From contig NZ_CAKMMP010000001.1 of the NCBI RefSeq assembly GCF_927798175.1, positions 1-64,000 of the forward strand: DNA of 64,000 nucleotides, read 5' to 3'. Position numbers and translations under genes: made by a program. The stretch comes from Paenibacillus sp. JJ-223. Its GTDB lineage: Bacteria; Bacillota; Bacilli; Paenibacillales; Paenibacillaceae. A model generated the notes under the pieces. The model saw only the letters and a list, made by a program, of their open reading frames with translations, made no database searches and was not told where the DNA came from. Shown in pieces: positions 27,834 to 37,415 of this stretch. Numbering within the stretch: the stretch's first letter is position 1; each line of letters starts with the position of its first letter.

Positions 27834-28504
27834 AATTGATACCCCATTCCCCGCAGCGTGCGAATTTCTCCCGTTTCCGATTCCCATTGGCCTAGAGCCT
27901 GGCGCAGCCGCTTGATGGACAAGTCCACGGCCCGGTCGCTTCCATCATAGTCGAGCCCCCATACCTGTTCGATCAAGTGGTCTCTCGTGAAGGTCCGGTT
28001 GGGATATTCGGACAGGAACAGCAGCAGCGACAAGTCTCTTGGCGTGAGCGCCACTTCTGCACCGTGCAGCAAAACCTGCTTGGCCGTCAGGTCAATCACC
28101 AGGCTGCCAAAATATCGCTTGCCTGCACCGCCCGCCGTCAAGTAGGGATTGCGGCGCAGCACGGCATTGACCCGTGCCACGACCTCTTCCGGCACAAAGG
28201 GTTTGCTCATATAATCGTCCGCCCCGGCATTCAAGCCGTTCAGGCGGTCCTGTATATCGTCCAGTGCCGTCAGCATGATGACTGGACATGCGCTTTTATC
28301 ACGAATCATTCGCAGCAGCTCCCAGCCGTCCATGCCGGGCAGCATGACATCCAGCAGAACGAGGGAAGGCGTGCTCGCATCAAACATGCTGTGGGCCGTC
28401 GGCCCGTCCGCGGCATGTCGCACATCGAATCCTGCTTTTCTCAGATAGGCAGCCAGCACGCGTGCGATAGCTTCCTCATCTTCGACGATGAGTATGGATT
28501 TCAA
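27818..28504 (-). CDS. OmpR/PhoB-family response regulator
   Basis: A 228-residue regulator from TTG 28504 (AAAGGAG 8 nt upstream; the longer frame to 28588 adds a non-conserved stretch). The receiver domain has VEDEEA, the phosphorylation Asp in LVLLDVMLPGMDG, the switch Thr in VIMLTAL and Lys in MSKPF. The C-terminal winged helix has LTPRDLSLLLFLSEYPNRTFTRDHL and VDLSIKRLRQALG. It partners the kinase encoded downstream. It is divergent from the YceI gene, whose upstream region holds three TTGA repeats at 11-13 bp spacing, a possible target. Confidence 0.9.
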   Translation of the reverse strand: MKSILIVEDEEAIARVLAAYLRKAGFDVRHAADGPTAHSMFDASTPSLVLLDVMLPGMDGWELLRMIRDKSACPVIMLTALDDIQDRLNGLNAGADDYMSKPFVPEEVVARVNAVLRRNPYLTAGGAGKRYFGSLVIDLTAKQVLLHGAEVALTPRDLSLLLFLSEYPNRTFTRDHLIEQVWGLDYDGSDRAVDLSIKRLRQALGQWESETGEIRTLRGMGYQFWIAN

Positions 28505-28716
28505 AGCGGGTTCTCCTTTCCAATGCCTTCGATTATTATCGGCACACGGCCTGAACTGATTGTACATGATCACATTTCTCAAAGCCAAGGCCCCTTTTTT
28601 CAGAAAATTGAAGGAAAATTTCCCTTGGTTTTCGTTTTGACGTCATCTTGACACATTCGGTTGATAAGATACTTCCAACGAACAAACAAATAACCAATCA
28701 TTGGAGGAGAATAGAG

Positions 28717-29433
28717 ATGAATAAAAAGACGAAGACTTGGGTGATTTCCGGCGTGGCCGCGATAGCGGTGCTTGGTGGTGGGGGTTATTATTTCGCGAAC
28801 AGCTATTTGGGCAACAACGTCGAGATCGAGCAGGTACTGCCAGCCAGCACTTCGGGTTCCGCGGTGAGCGATGGCGGAGAGACGAGCTCCACAACGGGCG
28901 AAGCTGCGGGAGCGGAGCAGCTGAATGGCGATTGGAACATTGCCGAAGGTTCGAAAGTGTATTTCTCCGTAACGACATCGCGCGAAACCGTCAACTTCGT
29001 GGACGAGCAGGTTAGCGGCTCCTGGACAGTGAATGTGGACGATCCATCCCAGATGTCCGCCAGCGGACAGATCGAACTGGATGGCCTGGATTCCGGCAAC
29101 GCTCAGCGCGACGAGCACGTGAAACAGGCCGATTTCTTCGACATCGCAACGAATCCGCAGGCGACGTTTACAGCAACATCGTTTGAAGGCGTTCCGGCAG
29201 AATGGCCGGCAGGCCAAACGGTCGACTTCAAAATGAACGGCACGTTAACGGTTAGAGGCATTGAGAAAGAAGTCACGTTTGATGTCAAAGCGGCGCAAGA
29301 AAACAACCAATTGCTGTTGTCCGCAACCACGGTCGTGACATTCGAAGACTTTGGCATGACGAACCCACACTCGGTTGTACTGTCCACCGAAAACGACATT
29401 CAAGTTCAATTGGAATTGAAACTGGACAAATGA
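28717..29433 (+). CDS. YceI-family lipid-binding protein, membrane-anchored
   Basis: A 238-residue protein. An N-terminal hydrophobic anchor (about residues 8-26, TWVISGVAAIAVLGGGGYYF) is followed by a Ser/Thr/Gly/Glu-rich linker and a YceI lipocalin-like barrel (about 70-238): FSVTTSRETVNFV, VDDPSQMSASGQIELDGLDS, RDEHVKQADFFDIATNPQATF and MNGTLTVRGIEKEVTFDV. YceI proteins bind polyisoprenoid-like lipids outside the membrane (family knowledge). ATG 28717 has TTGGAGGAGA upstream. It is divergent from the two-component system, which may control it. Confidence 0.88.
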   Translation: MNKKTKTWVISGVAAIAVLGGGGYYFANSYLGNNVEIEQVLPASTSGSAVSDGGETSSTTGEAAGAEQLNGDWNIAEGSKVYFSVTTSRETVNFVDEQVSGSWTVNVDDPSQMSASGQIELDGLDSGNAQRDEHVKQADFFDIATNPQATFTATSFEGVPAEWPAGQTVDFKMNGTLTVRGIEKEVTFDVKAAQENNQLLLSATTVVTFEDFGMTNPHSVVLSTENDIQVQLELKLDK

Positions 29434-29504
29434 TCGGCCGAAGAAACACTCTATTATCTGATGTAGCAGCCGCTTCGATCCCATATCCAGCTCTCAAGTA
29501 GAAT

Positions 29505-29547
29505 AAGCCTGTTTCCGGCCGGCATCTGGCAGGGGGACAGGCTTTTT
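29505..29547 (+). terminator. Terminator after YceI gene
   Basis: AAGCCTGT pairs with ACAGGCTT, followed by TTTTT. Confidence 0.8.
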
Positions 29548-29632
29548 GCATTGGGCCTTGCGCGTGAAGGATAGGCGCATTTTGTTGCAATAACTGCTGT
29601 TTCCTTTGCAAAATGCCGTGTTCCTCTCCAAA

Positions 29633-29646
29633 TAGAAGCGCTTACA
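29633..29646. promoter_or_regulatory. cre-like catabolite-repression site upstream of galactanase
   Basis: TAGAAGCGCTTACA matches the CcpA consensus TGWAARCGYTWNCW at 12 of 14 positions, with the core AAGCGCTTACA intact. It overlaps a TACAAT that could be a -10, so CcpA would block initiation when preferred sugars are present. Confidence 0.6.
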
Positions 29647-29715
29647 ATTAGAGGTGATTTAGTGCATCACTTGTACAAATCAAGGCATGCCAATGCATGA
29701 GGGGGAGATCGGAAA

Positions 29716-32700
29716 GTGAACAAAAAGTACATATGCGGCTGTCTGGCCTTGCTGCTGATCATCTGTGATTGGGGATGGATGGCGCGGCCCGCTGCCGCGG
29801 CAAACGTAAATGTTGCCCTGAACAAACCGGTATCGGTAAGCTCGGAATACCAGGAGTACGGCAGCAAGAAGGAGCATTTGGTAGACGGGAGTCCGGATAC
29901 ACATTGGATGGCCAAGGCGGCAACGTCGGCGGACAGTCCGCAATGGGTCATGGTTGATCTGCAAGAAGCGTATGCATTGTCCGGCGCCGAGGTGACCTGG
30001 AAGGATTCGGATGTGGTCGTTCGGTATGCCGTCGAGACATCCGTGGATGGGGAAACGTGGACGAAACAAGTGGACCGTACGGATAATGATCATGCAGAGA
30101 GCACGGCCAGTCTGGAATTTCAGGCATCGGGCGCAAGATACGTGAAAGTCAGTATGCCATTTTACAAAGAAACCGGTGCTTGGGCTGCCATCTCCGAGCT
30201 TCAAATCTGGGGACAGGAAGAAGGCACGGAGCCTGCGGACATTACTTCTTATGATTCGGTTAGCGTGTCGACGCTGAGAAGGGTAACCCCTGAGCTGCCG
30301 AAAGAGGTAAATGCCCATTATTCCAATGGCAAACGAGCGGCCGTGCCCGTCGACTGGGCTGCGATCGATCCGGGGCAGTACGATGCAGCAGGCAGCTTTA
30401 CCGTAACGGGGACGGTGTACGGCGCCTCCGTGCAGCCTTCCGCCACGGTCACGGTGCAGCAATATCGCGACGATTATGCGCGCGGGGTGGACATTTCCAC
30501 GCTTACGGCGATTGAAGACAATGGCGGTACATATGTCGACAGTGACGGTACGAAGCGGGATTTGCTCGATATTTTGAAGGATCGGGGGGTGAACTATGTT
30601 CGCCTTCGTTTATGGAATGATCCGCAGAAGTCGAATGGCTACAACGACAAGCAAGATGTCATTCGGATGGCTACACGGGTGAAGGCCAAAGGCATGAAGC
30701 TGTTGGTCGATTTCCACTACTCGGATGAGTGGGCTCACCCTGGCCAGCAAATTCGCCCCAAAGCATGGGAGAACCTGTCCTTCGAGGAATTGAAGTCAGC
30801 GGTTCGGGAATACACGCAGGAAGTGGTAAGCGAGCTTAAAGCGGCTGGTGCAATGCCGGACATGGTTCAGATCGGTAACGAGATCAACAGCGGCGTATTG
30901 AACGGTCTGAACAGCAATGTGAATTTTGATGAAAATGCGGCTTTGCTGAACAGCGGCATTGCAGGCGTGCGCGACGTGGAAGGCGGCGACCAGGTGCGGA
31001 TCATGATCCATCTGGCCGAGGGCGGAAAGGCGGAAATGTTCGATTGGTATTTTGGCGAACTAGAGAAGGGCAACGTGGATTACGACACCGTCGGATTATC
31101 CTATTATCCGTTCTGGCACGGCACGTTTGCCGACGTGCAGGCAACGATGAACCTTATCGCCGAGAAATACGGAAAAGATGTCATCATCGCGGAGACGTCC
31201 TATCCGTTTTCGTTCAAAAACGGGGATGCCCATGGCAACATTATCGGCACGCCGGAATCGCTGCATGTAGGCGGAGCGACATTTCCCGCCACGGTACAGG
31301 GTCAATATGATGCCATCGCCGGCATCATGGACATGATCGCCAAAGTTCCGGGAAACAAAGGCGCAGGATTTTTCTATTGGGAGCCGGCCTGGATCGCGGC
31401 GGACGTAGGCTGGATCGCTTCGGAAGGAGATGCGTGGGAGAACCAGGCCATGTTCGATTACGACGAATATCCGGGCAATGGGGGTTACTCCTACGAAGGA
31501 CGCGCCCTGGATTCGCTGGATGTGTACAAACGCGGCATGGACATGGAGCCTGCCAACCGGCAGCGGCTGTGGGCAGCGATCTCGCGTGCCGAAGCGCTGG
31601 TGGAGAGCGATTTTGAGGCGGAGAGCTGGAAGACGCTTGCACCCGCGATCGAGCAGGCGCGCCAAGTCTACGAACAAGCCTATGCGAATACGGGGCTGAC
31701 CCAAGCGGCGTCCGATGCTGCAGCACAGGCTTTGGAAGAGGTCATGCTGCACATGGAAGTCATTCCGGCCGATCTTACCGCACTTCAGGCGAAGATCGAG
31801 GAGGCTCGCACGTATAAGGAGGCAGACTGGTCTGCTGCGACGTGGGCGGTATTGGCAAAGGTGCTGGAGCAGGCTGAACGTGTATGGGCAGATCCGCGTT
31901 CCACGCAGACCGAGGTCAATGCGGCGGCAGAGAAGCTGGATAAGGCCATCCAGGGATTATCCGATGTGGACAAAACGGCTCTGACCATCCGAATCGGGGA
32001 AGTGCAGCAGCTTGCGGAATCCTCCTACACGAAGCGAAGTTGGCATGCGCTCAGAACAGCGCTGCAGGCTGCCATCGCCGTTCGTGACAAGACGGATGCG
32101 ATCCAAGCGGAGGTGAGCCAGTCGCTGGCTGATTTGGAGCGGGCGGCCGAAGGGCTGATTTCGCTGGAAGCGCTGACGACAGGCAAGACGGCTACAGCAT
32201 CCAGCAGTGCAGGTACGGGCGGCGGGCAGGCAAATTCGCCGGGTGGCGCGATCGATGGCAATCCGAACACGTCCTGGGGAACGGATCAGAGCGTCGGCAG
32301 CTGGTGGCAAGTCGATCTGGGGCAAACGGCCGTGCTGCGCAAAATCGAAATGTCGATGTGGAGCGGCGGCATCAAATACCGCATCGACGTGTCGGATGAC
32401 AACGAACATTTCACGACGGTGATCGATACGACGAGCGACGTCGTGGTGTCGACGAGCCCGAGGCATGTTTTGCCGGAAGGTACGAAAGGCCGTTATATCC
32501 GGGTTACGGTCACTGCAGGTTCGACCTGGGTCGGATTCCTGGATTTTGAAGCGTATGGCGTGTTCCCGGCAGATTCTTCCGCGCTTGCTTCCACCGTGGA
32601 TGCGGTGAAGTCGTTGCGTCAGAGCGATTATACGCGAGAGAGCTGGAGCGGCCTGACCCAGGCATTGGATTTGGCACATACGCTGCTGGCAGATGAAGAG

Positions 32701-34083
32701 ACGTCTTCGGCGGAGCTTGCCGCCGCCAACGATGCATTGTCGCGAGCGATCAACGGACTGGTGAAGCAGCCGCAGACCACGGACCCGGGAACAGGCACAG
32801 GAGGAACAACCCAGCCCTCCCAGCCGGGCACATCCGGCAGCGGAAATCATGGCGATGCAGCCCATGAAGGTACGATACCGAACATTGCAGAGACAGGGAA
32901 CGATCCGAGGGGTTCTTCGCTGACGATTCAAGGCACGTTGACCCAAGGCGTAGAGTATGTGGTTCAACCGACGCCGGGACAGGTGGCGCAGCAAGTGAAG
33001 GCGTTAGGCAGCGGGCAAAAATCATTGACGTTGATTGCCGATGTGCCGGATTCCGCGGAAGCGGTCACCTTCAAGCTGGATGCCGGACAATTCGCCGGAT
33101 GGGTACGATCCGAATCGCTGCAGGTGTTGGAGCTATCGTTCAAACAGACGCGTGTACGCGTATATCTCGAAGATCTTGAGTCGCTGAAGGGCAACGTTTC
33201 CGGTGCCCTGGAGATTCGAGTAGGGGGAATGCCGTCGGATGCAACCGACGAACAACAAGCGGCCATGAAAAGCGGGAGAGAGATCGTACAGCTCCGGTTG
33301 TCGGTCAATGGAGAGCCCGTGGCATGGACGAACCGTGGCATTGAAGTGCTGTTGGAGGAGCTATCCGGGCCAAGCGCGGATCATCGGGTTCTGATTATGC
33401 AGACGCTTCGGGATAACGGGAAGCTGAAGCCGATCCTGTTCAGTCATTATGACGCAGCAGGCAAGCGGTTTGCGTTCAAACCGAATGAGCAAGGCACATT
33501 TGTGCTGACCGAAATTGCGGTGCCGTTCAATGACATCCAGCAGCATGCGTGGGCTTTGAACGAAGTGGGTGAATTGTACGGCAAAGGCGTCGTGTCGGGG
33601 ATGACCGGGGACAGCTTCAAACCGCAAGAAGCGCTGACCCGGGCTCAATTCCTGCAGCTGCTTACGGGCGCGTTGGCCGACATGAATCACGAAAAGGAGA
33701 GCATTTTGCTTCCGGCGGACGTGAACGAAGATGCGTGGTATGCCGAGGCGGTGCGTCGGGGGATGCAGATGGGCATCGTGACCGGCAAAGCAGACGGCAC
33801 GTTCGGAGCGAATGAGCCGGTGACGAGAGAGCAGATGGCCGTCATGCTGCAGCGGGCGCTGCAAGCTATGCACGGTGGCGAGGCAGCGAATGCTTCAGCA
33901 GCGGCGACTTCCCGATTCAGCGATGACGAAAGCATTTCCGCGTATGCGAAACAGGCGGTCGCGGCCATGCAGGATCTGGGGCTGCTCCAAGGCATGGCAG
34001 ATGGCAGGTTCGAGCCGCAAGGGACGACCAGCCGGGCGCAGGGTGCCGTCGTTGCTGCACGTATGCTGCGGCAGTTATACTAA
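29716..34083 (+). CDS. Surface endo-beta-1,4-galactanase (GH53) with F5/8C, FIVAR and SLH domains
   Basis: A 1455-residue exported enzyme that cuts beta-1,4-galactan of pectin or arabinogalactan. Domains in order: signal peptide (about 1-29); F5/8 type C sugar-binding domain (about 30-170); Ig-like domain (about 172-250); GH53 barrel (about 254-590) with acid/base Glu389 in QIGNEIN and nucleophile Glu493 in IIAETSYPF; three FIVAR helical repeats (about 615-818); a second F5/8C domain (about 821-955); a fourth FIVAR (about 957-1016); a Thr/Pro/Gly linker (1019-1050); an unrecognised beta-rich region; three SLH repeats (about 1268-1455) for cell-wall attachment. GTG 29716 has GGGGGAG 8 nt upstream. 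It is monocistronic. The build suggests an enzyme held at the cell surface close to plant polysaccharide. Confidence 0.93.
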   Translation: MNKKYICGCLALLLIICDWGWMARPAAAANVNVALNKPVSVSSEYQEYGSKKEHLVDGSPDTHWMAKAATSADSPQWVMVDLQEAYALSGAEVTWKDSDVVVRYAVETSVDGETWTKQVDRTDNDHAESTASLEFQASGARYVKVSMPFYKETGAWAAISELQIWGQEEGTEPADITSYDSVSVSTLRRVTPELPKEVNAHYSNGKRAAVPVDWAAIDPGQYDAAGSFTVTGTVYGASVQPSATVTVQQYRDDYARGVDISTLTAIEDNGGTYVDSDGTKRDLLDILKDRGVNYVRLRLWNDPQKSNGYNDKQDVIRMATRVKAKGMKLLVDFHYSDEWAHPGQQIRPKAWENLSFEELKSAVREYTQEVVSELKAAGAMPDMVQIGNEINSGVLNGLNSNVNFDENAALLNSGIAGVRDVEGGDQVRIMIHLAEGGKAEMFDWYFGELEKGNVDYDTVGLSYYPFWHGTFADVQATMNLIAEKYGKDVIIAETSYPFSFKNGDAHGNIIGTPESLHVGGATFPATVQGQYDAIAGIMDMIAKVPGNKGAGFFYWEPAWIAADVGWIASEGDAWENQAMFDYDEYPGNGGYSYEGRALDSLDVYKRGMDMEPANRQRLWAAISRAEALVESDFEAESWKTLAPAIEQARQVYEQAYANTGLTQAASDAAAQALEEVMLHMEVIPADLTALQAKIEEARTYKEADWSAATWAVLAKVLEQAERVWADPRSTQTEVNAAAEKLDKAIQGLSDVDKTALTIRIGEVQQLAESSYTKRSWHALRTALQAAIAVRDKTDAIQAEVSQSLADLERAAEGLISLEALTTGKTATASSSAGTGGGQANSPGGAIDGNPNTSWGTDQSVGSWWQVDLGQTAVLRKIEMSMWSGGIKYRIDVSDDNEHFTTVIDTTSDVVVSTSPRHVLPEGTKGRYIRVTVTAGSTWVGFLDFEAYGVFPADSSALASTVDAVKSLRQSDYTRESWSGLTQALDLAHTLLADEETSSAELAAANDALSRAINGLVKQPQTTDPGTGTGGTTQPSQPGTSGSGNHGDAAHEGTIPNIAETGNDPRGSSLTIQGTLTQGVEYVVQPTPGQVAQQVKALGSGQKSLTLIADVPDSAEAVTFKLDAGQFAGWVRSESLQVLELSFKQTRVRVYLEDLESLKGNVSGALEIRVGGMPSDATDEQQAAMKSGREIVQLRLSVNGEPVAWTNRGIEVLLEELSGPSADHRVLIMQTLRDNGKLKPILFSHYDAAGKRFAFKPNEQGTFVLTEIAVPFNDIQQHAWALNEVGELYGKGVVSGMTGDSFKPQEALTRAQFLQLLTGALADMNHEKESILLPADVNEDAWYAEAVRRGMQMGIVTGKADGTFGANEPVTREQMAVMLQRALQAMHGGEAANASAAATSRFSDDESISAYAKQAVAAMQDLGLLQGMADGRFEPQGTTSRAQGAVVAARMLRQLY

Positions 34084-34100
34084 GTTGGAACGTCAAAAGG

Positions 34101-34129
34101 ATCGGGCCATAAATGGGCCCGATTTTTTT
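34101..34129 (+). terminator. Terminator after galactanase gene
   Basis: ATCGGGCC pairs with GGCCCGAT, then a T-run. Confidence 0.92.
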
Positions 34130-34261
34130 CCGTTTGCGGGAGTCCGATCAGTTAACTGACGGACCTTCGGTTAACCATAGGCCAACAAGCCTTTAGGCAT
34201 CCGCCTGAATTTCGGATCATCGGGGAATGGAATCGTTTGCGCTCTTTCCACGAGGTCCTCC

Positions 34262-35077
34262 TTAAGCTCTTGGAGCTTTGCTGTAGATTTTCCGTTTGTG
34301 AAAGGACAATGAGCGGTATCGGCGTGATAATGTGCGGATTTCCTGATTCGATAAAGAAGAGGCGTCCTTCGAAAGGCTCTTGTTCTTCGAGCTCCTCAGG
34401 ATCATGCGCTCGGCATGACTTGAGTACATATAGTTGGCATAGGTTTCATATTCGGAAAAGCCGAATTGCTTCTTCTTGTTGATGCTGGATAGGATTGCCT
34501 TATACCACGGCAAGCGGTGGATCGTTTCGATTTTCTTTTTTAATGAAGCAAGCTCCGTTTTTTCAAACAGCATGTAGTGGGTGACGAATGAACGGGGCCG
34601 AGGGGCTTTGCTGCGCAGCAGCTTGCGGTACGTGTTGAAATATTCGGGTTGGCTCCAATCGCGACAATAAAATGCAGTTTTGTTACCGGTCATGAACGAG
34701 TGGGGGCGAATCAGGACGGTATCCGCATCGATGACCAGGAAGTGCTGCGCTTTGACGACGCGGTCTCCGTTCATTTTTAAAAGTTGCTGGTACAGCCATC
34801 CCGACCGGTTCCACCGGGACGATTGATAATGAATATCGTCTTTGGTGAAGGGAAGGACGGTTCGTTCGTTCACGAACGTACAGTTTTTACGGGAGCAGAG
34901 CTTTCGGATACCGCTGCTCTCCGGAGATACGATGTAGATTCGACCAATGGGATGCCGGACATGGCGTCGAACGCTATCGATGACATGGGGAAGGGTATTC
35001 AAGTCTTTATCGATCGCGGGGATCAGCACGTCGATTCGGGTCGAGTTGTTGGCTTCCGCTTTAGCCTGAACGGCCAT
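34262..35077 (-). CDS. DUF6492-type putative glycosyltransferase
   Basis: A 271-residue protein from ATG 35077, which has AAGGAG 8 nt upstream; the ATG at 35116 has none. The N-terminal part IDVLIPAIDKDLNTLPHVIDSV and the central HFLVIDADTVLIRPHSF, with a DxD-like metal site, resemble GT-A glycosyltransferases and fit the DUF6492 family. The second half is basic and Ser/Lys-rich (about 210-271), unusual for an enzyme core and possibly an interaction tail. It is divergent from a YheC/YheD gene across 195 bp, hinting at a shared sporulation or coat role, which is inference only. Confidence 0.7.
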   Translation of the reverse strand: MAVQAKAEANNSTRIDVLIPAIDKDLNTLPHVIDSVRRHVRHPIGRIYIVSPESSGIRKLCSRKNCTFVNERTVLPFTKDDIHYQSSRWNRSGWLYQQLLKMNGDRVVKAQHFLVIDADTVLIRPHSFMTGNKTAFYCRDWSQPEYFNTYRKLLRSKAPRPRSFVTHYMLFEKTELASLKKKIETIHRLPWYKAILSSINKKKQFGFSEYETYANYMYSSHAERMILRSSKNKSLSKDASSLSNQEIRTLSRRYRSLSFHKRKIYSKAPRA

Positions 35078-35272
35078 TTCTTCAGCTCCTTGCGCGTTGG
35101 TTTTCATTTTGTTCATGGTATGTGTGCATGAGGGAGATGGTCAGGGCGCATGAACGCATCCATTTTCGTTAATCGGGGGCGTTTGCGTAGGGTGTCCGAT
35201 TCCCTTATGCATATAATGCATGGTCTTAATGAGGAGGCAGGAAGTCTTTCATCGAATGAGGGGAGAGGAAGC

Positions 35273-36037
35273 GTGGTGGTAGTCCGTAAATCGCAGCCAT
35301 TAAGCAGCAAATGGGTAAAGACGAAGGCGATTCTCAGTAACGATTACATCAGGCCGTTCGTTCCTGATACGCAGAGATATAATGCGGCCAATCTGAAATC
35401 GATGATCCACAAATACGGCATGGTTTATGTCAAACCCGAGCGCGGTACGCATGGGAAAGGCGTAATCAAAGCGGAAGTGGCGGGGCGGCGGCATTATGCC
35501 TATCAATGGGAGCAGCGGCGTTGGACATTCGAGGACTTCGATTCCTTTCATGCCAGCCTGAATCGACGTGTAGGGAAAAAGGAGTACCTGGTTCAGAGAG
35601 GAATCCACCTGCTCAAGCACAACAACAGGCATTTTGATATCCGGGTCATGGTCCAGATCAATCCGAACAAACAGTGGGAAGCTACCGGGGTGATCGGTCG
35701 GCTGGGCCACCCCGCGAAAATCGTGACCAATTATCACAGCGGCGGCAAACCGATGGACATTCACCAGCTGTTGGGATCGCATGCTTCCTCAAAACGTAGA
35801 GAACAAGTGGTTCGGGATATGAATGAGCTCGGATTGCAAATCGCCCGCCATATGAAGAAAAAATACCCTTATCTGAAGCAGATCGGCGTGGATTTTGGCC
35901 TGGATCACATGATGAAGCCGTGGATCATTGAGGTGAACATCAAGCCAGACCCTTATATTTTCAATCAATTAAAGGATAAAGCGATGTACCGCAGGGTCAT
36001 TCATTGTTATCGCAAACTGCAAACCGAGCCGAAATAA
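35273..36037 (+). CDS. YheC/YheD-family ATP-grasp protein
   Basis: A 254-residue protein with ATP-grasp features: the ATP-binding strand MVYVKPERGTHGKGVIK, the central HFDIRVMVQINPNKQWEATG, and the metal-binding end GVDFGLDHMMKPWIIEVNIK. YheC/YheD proteins are linked with the endospore coat in Bacillus. GTG 35273 is preferred because GGGAGAGGAA lies just upstream; an ATG at 35150 would add 41 poorly conserved residues. Upstream, a GCATATAAT (35209-35217) could be a -10, but no good -35 was found, so a sporulation sigma factor is possible. Confidence 0.8.
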   Translation: MVVVRKSQPLSSKWVKTKAILSNDYIRPFVPDTQRYNAANLKSMIHKYGMVYVKPERGTHGKGVIKAEVAGRRHYAYQWEQRRWTFEDFDSFHASLNRRVGKKEYLVQRGIHLLKHNNRHFDIRVMVQINPNKQWEATGVIGRLGHPAKIVTNYHSGGKPMDIHQLLGSHASSKRREQVVRDMNELGLQIARHMKKKYPYLKQIGVDFGLDHMMKPWIIEVNIKPDPYIFNQLKDKAMYRRVIHCYRKLQTEPK

Positions 36038-36181
36038 TAGGGAGTATCCAAAAACAGCGGCAGGCAAAAAACGTCACGTTAAATGGCTTTTTTGCGAGTA
36101 AAGGCCGTTTTGTCCAAAATGCCCCCTGCAGGAATAACTCCCTTCAAGTTAAGCGCCTCTAGTATATTAGGAGAAACACAC

Positions 36182-36223
36182 TTCCCTCATAGCGTGCCTT
36201 CATTATGTGCTGTTATGAGGGAA
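36182..36223. repeat. Perfect 10-bp inverted repeat in intergenic region
   Basis: TTCCCTCATA and TATGAGGGAA are separated by 22 bp. No T-run follows on either strand, so it is not a standard terminator. Function unknown. Confidence 0.6.
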
Positions 36224-36256
36224 ATGATGAAAACGTTGGATTTGATTGAACAAATA

Positions 36257-36970
36257 TTAGTTGAGTTCGGTGAGTTTAACATCCCAAAGTTTGGAAGGCT
36301 CCGATGAAGAAGGCGTTCCATGCGTGTTAAACTCTATCGTCAATTTATTCCCGCCTACTACATCAACATTAAAATTTATCGGTTCCATCCCTCTTGAAAG
36401 AGTCGGGGATTCATAGATTTTTTGGTCATCAACAGTGATTACTACTGAACGAAGATAACCGTCTTCCAGTTTGTCTGATACTGCGTAATTTCCTGAAATC
36501 GTTTTATATTTTCCTTTTAATAAATACACTGCCTGATCCCCATTTGAACGTAAGTTTAACGATGGTTGAATCTTTTCTTGTAGAATTTCAAAGGCTGTTA
36601 ATTTATCATCCCATTCAAACTTGCCTTCCCAAGGAGTGAGTTGGTGCAAGCCAACAATTTTACCAGTTCCCTGTTGTTTTCCAATGGAGACAGTGGCAGT
36701 CGTCCGATCCCAACTTACATCTTTTCCTAGAGCTGAAGATATACCGCGGATTGGCAGATATGTAGTACCGTCTACAATGAAAGGCTCGATCGTATTTCCG
36801 TTTGCATCTTTTGGTGTTATTGCTACGCCGTCTACAATTACTTTAATGTTGTTGTACACTGCAGTCAGTTTCTTACTGAAAGGATAGTCAGCTGCATAAG
36901 CAATCCCAGAGGTTAGTAGAAGGGTTGCAGAAGCACCTATTATAATTCCTTTGAACGTGTTGTTCTTCAA
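36257..36970 (-). CDS. Secreted copper-amine-oxidase-N / NPCBM-domain protein
   Basis: A 237-residue exported protein. The signal peptide (about 1-27) ends near IAYAA. A copper amine oxidase N-terminal-like domain (about 38-96) follows, with IKVIVDGVAI, PFIVDGTTYLPIRGISSALG and VSWDRTTATVSI; this stalk domain is frequent in Paenibacillus cell-surface proteins and carries no oxidase activity. The C-terminal half (about 105-237) resembles an NPCBM/F5-8C-like sugar-binding domain (VVITVDDQKIYESPTLSRG, INFNVDVVGGNKLTIEF). The start is TTG with GAGGAG 6 nt upstream. The gene is visibly more AT-rich than its neighbours. Confidence 0.82.
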   Translation of the reverse strand: MKNNTFKGIIIGASATLLLTSGIAYAADYPFSKKLTAVYNNIKVIVDGVAITPKDANGNTIEPFIVDGTTYLPIRGISSALGKDVSWDRTTATVSIGKQQGTGKIVGLHQLTPWEGKFEWDDKLTAFEILQEKIQPSLNLRSNGDQAVYLLKGKYKTISGNYAVSDKLEDGYLRSVVITVDDQKIYESPTLSRGMEPINFNVDVVGGNKLTIEFNTHGTPSSSEPSKLWDVKLTELN

Positions 36971-37289
36971 GTCAATCTCCTCTTTTCTAGTATATGTATT
37001 TGCTATATCTCATTATTGTATGATTTCAAATAAATGGACAGTGTCTAGCATGGGTTTAATTACTTAAATTTACATTTCGGTAATGGAAATTATAATGGCT
37101 TCACTCAAAAAAAGTTTCAATTATGTATGATGTTTGTGAGGTAATGACGATGATTTAGATTGAAGCGGGATGAGCTTATGAACGAACGTGGGCTGAAATC
37201 CTCGCCAAATCAGCAACATGACAGCGATCAGTTGAAACATCGTTTCTGAGAACTCATGATGTATCCTTTTCTAAATAACAATATTATCC

Positions 37290-37319
37290 TTTACAAAAAT
37301 GCTGGATTTACATTATAAT
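37290..37319 (+). promoter_or_regulatory. Promoter of Agr-like operon
   Basis: TTTACA, 18 bp, TATAAT. It gives an untranslated leader of about 130 nt before GTG 37460. Confidence 0.65.
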
Positions 37320-37415
37320 AAGAACAAATGTTCCTATTACAAAAGAAGAAATGATAGCGATTTGGGGTATCCATCTGTATTAAATTGGCTATGGAATTGC
37401 CATACGTTCCTTTAT

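Noticed and set aside
29667..30462. Minus-strand frames at the start of the galactanase gene
   Set aside because: They overlap the signal peptide and sugar-binding domain coding region and lack start sites or domains.
37178..37249. A 23-codon frame upstream of the Agr promoter, considered as a signal peptide
   Set aside because: No hydrophobic leader, no export signal and a weak start site; kept only as a note in the intergenic entry.
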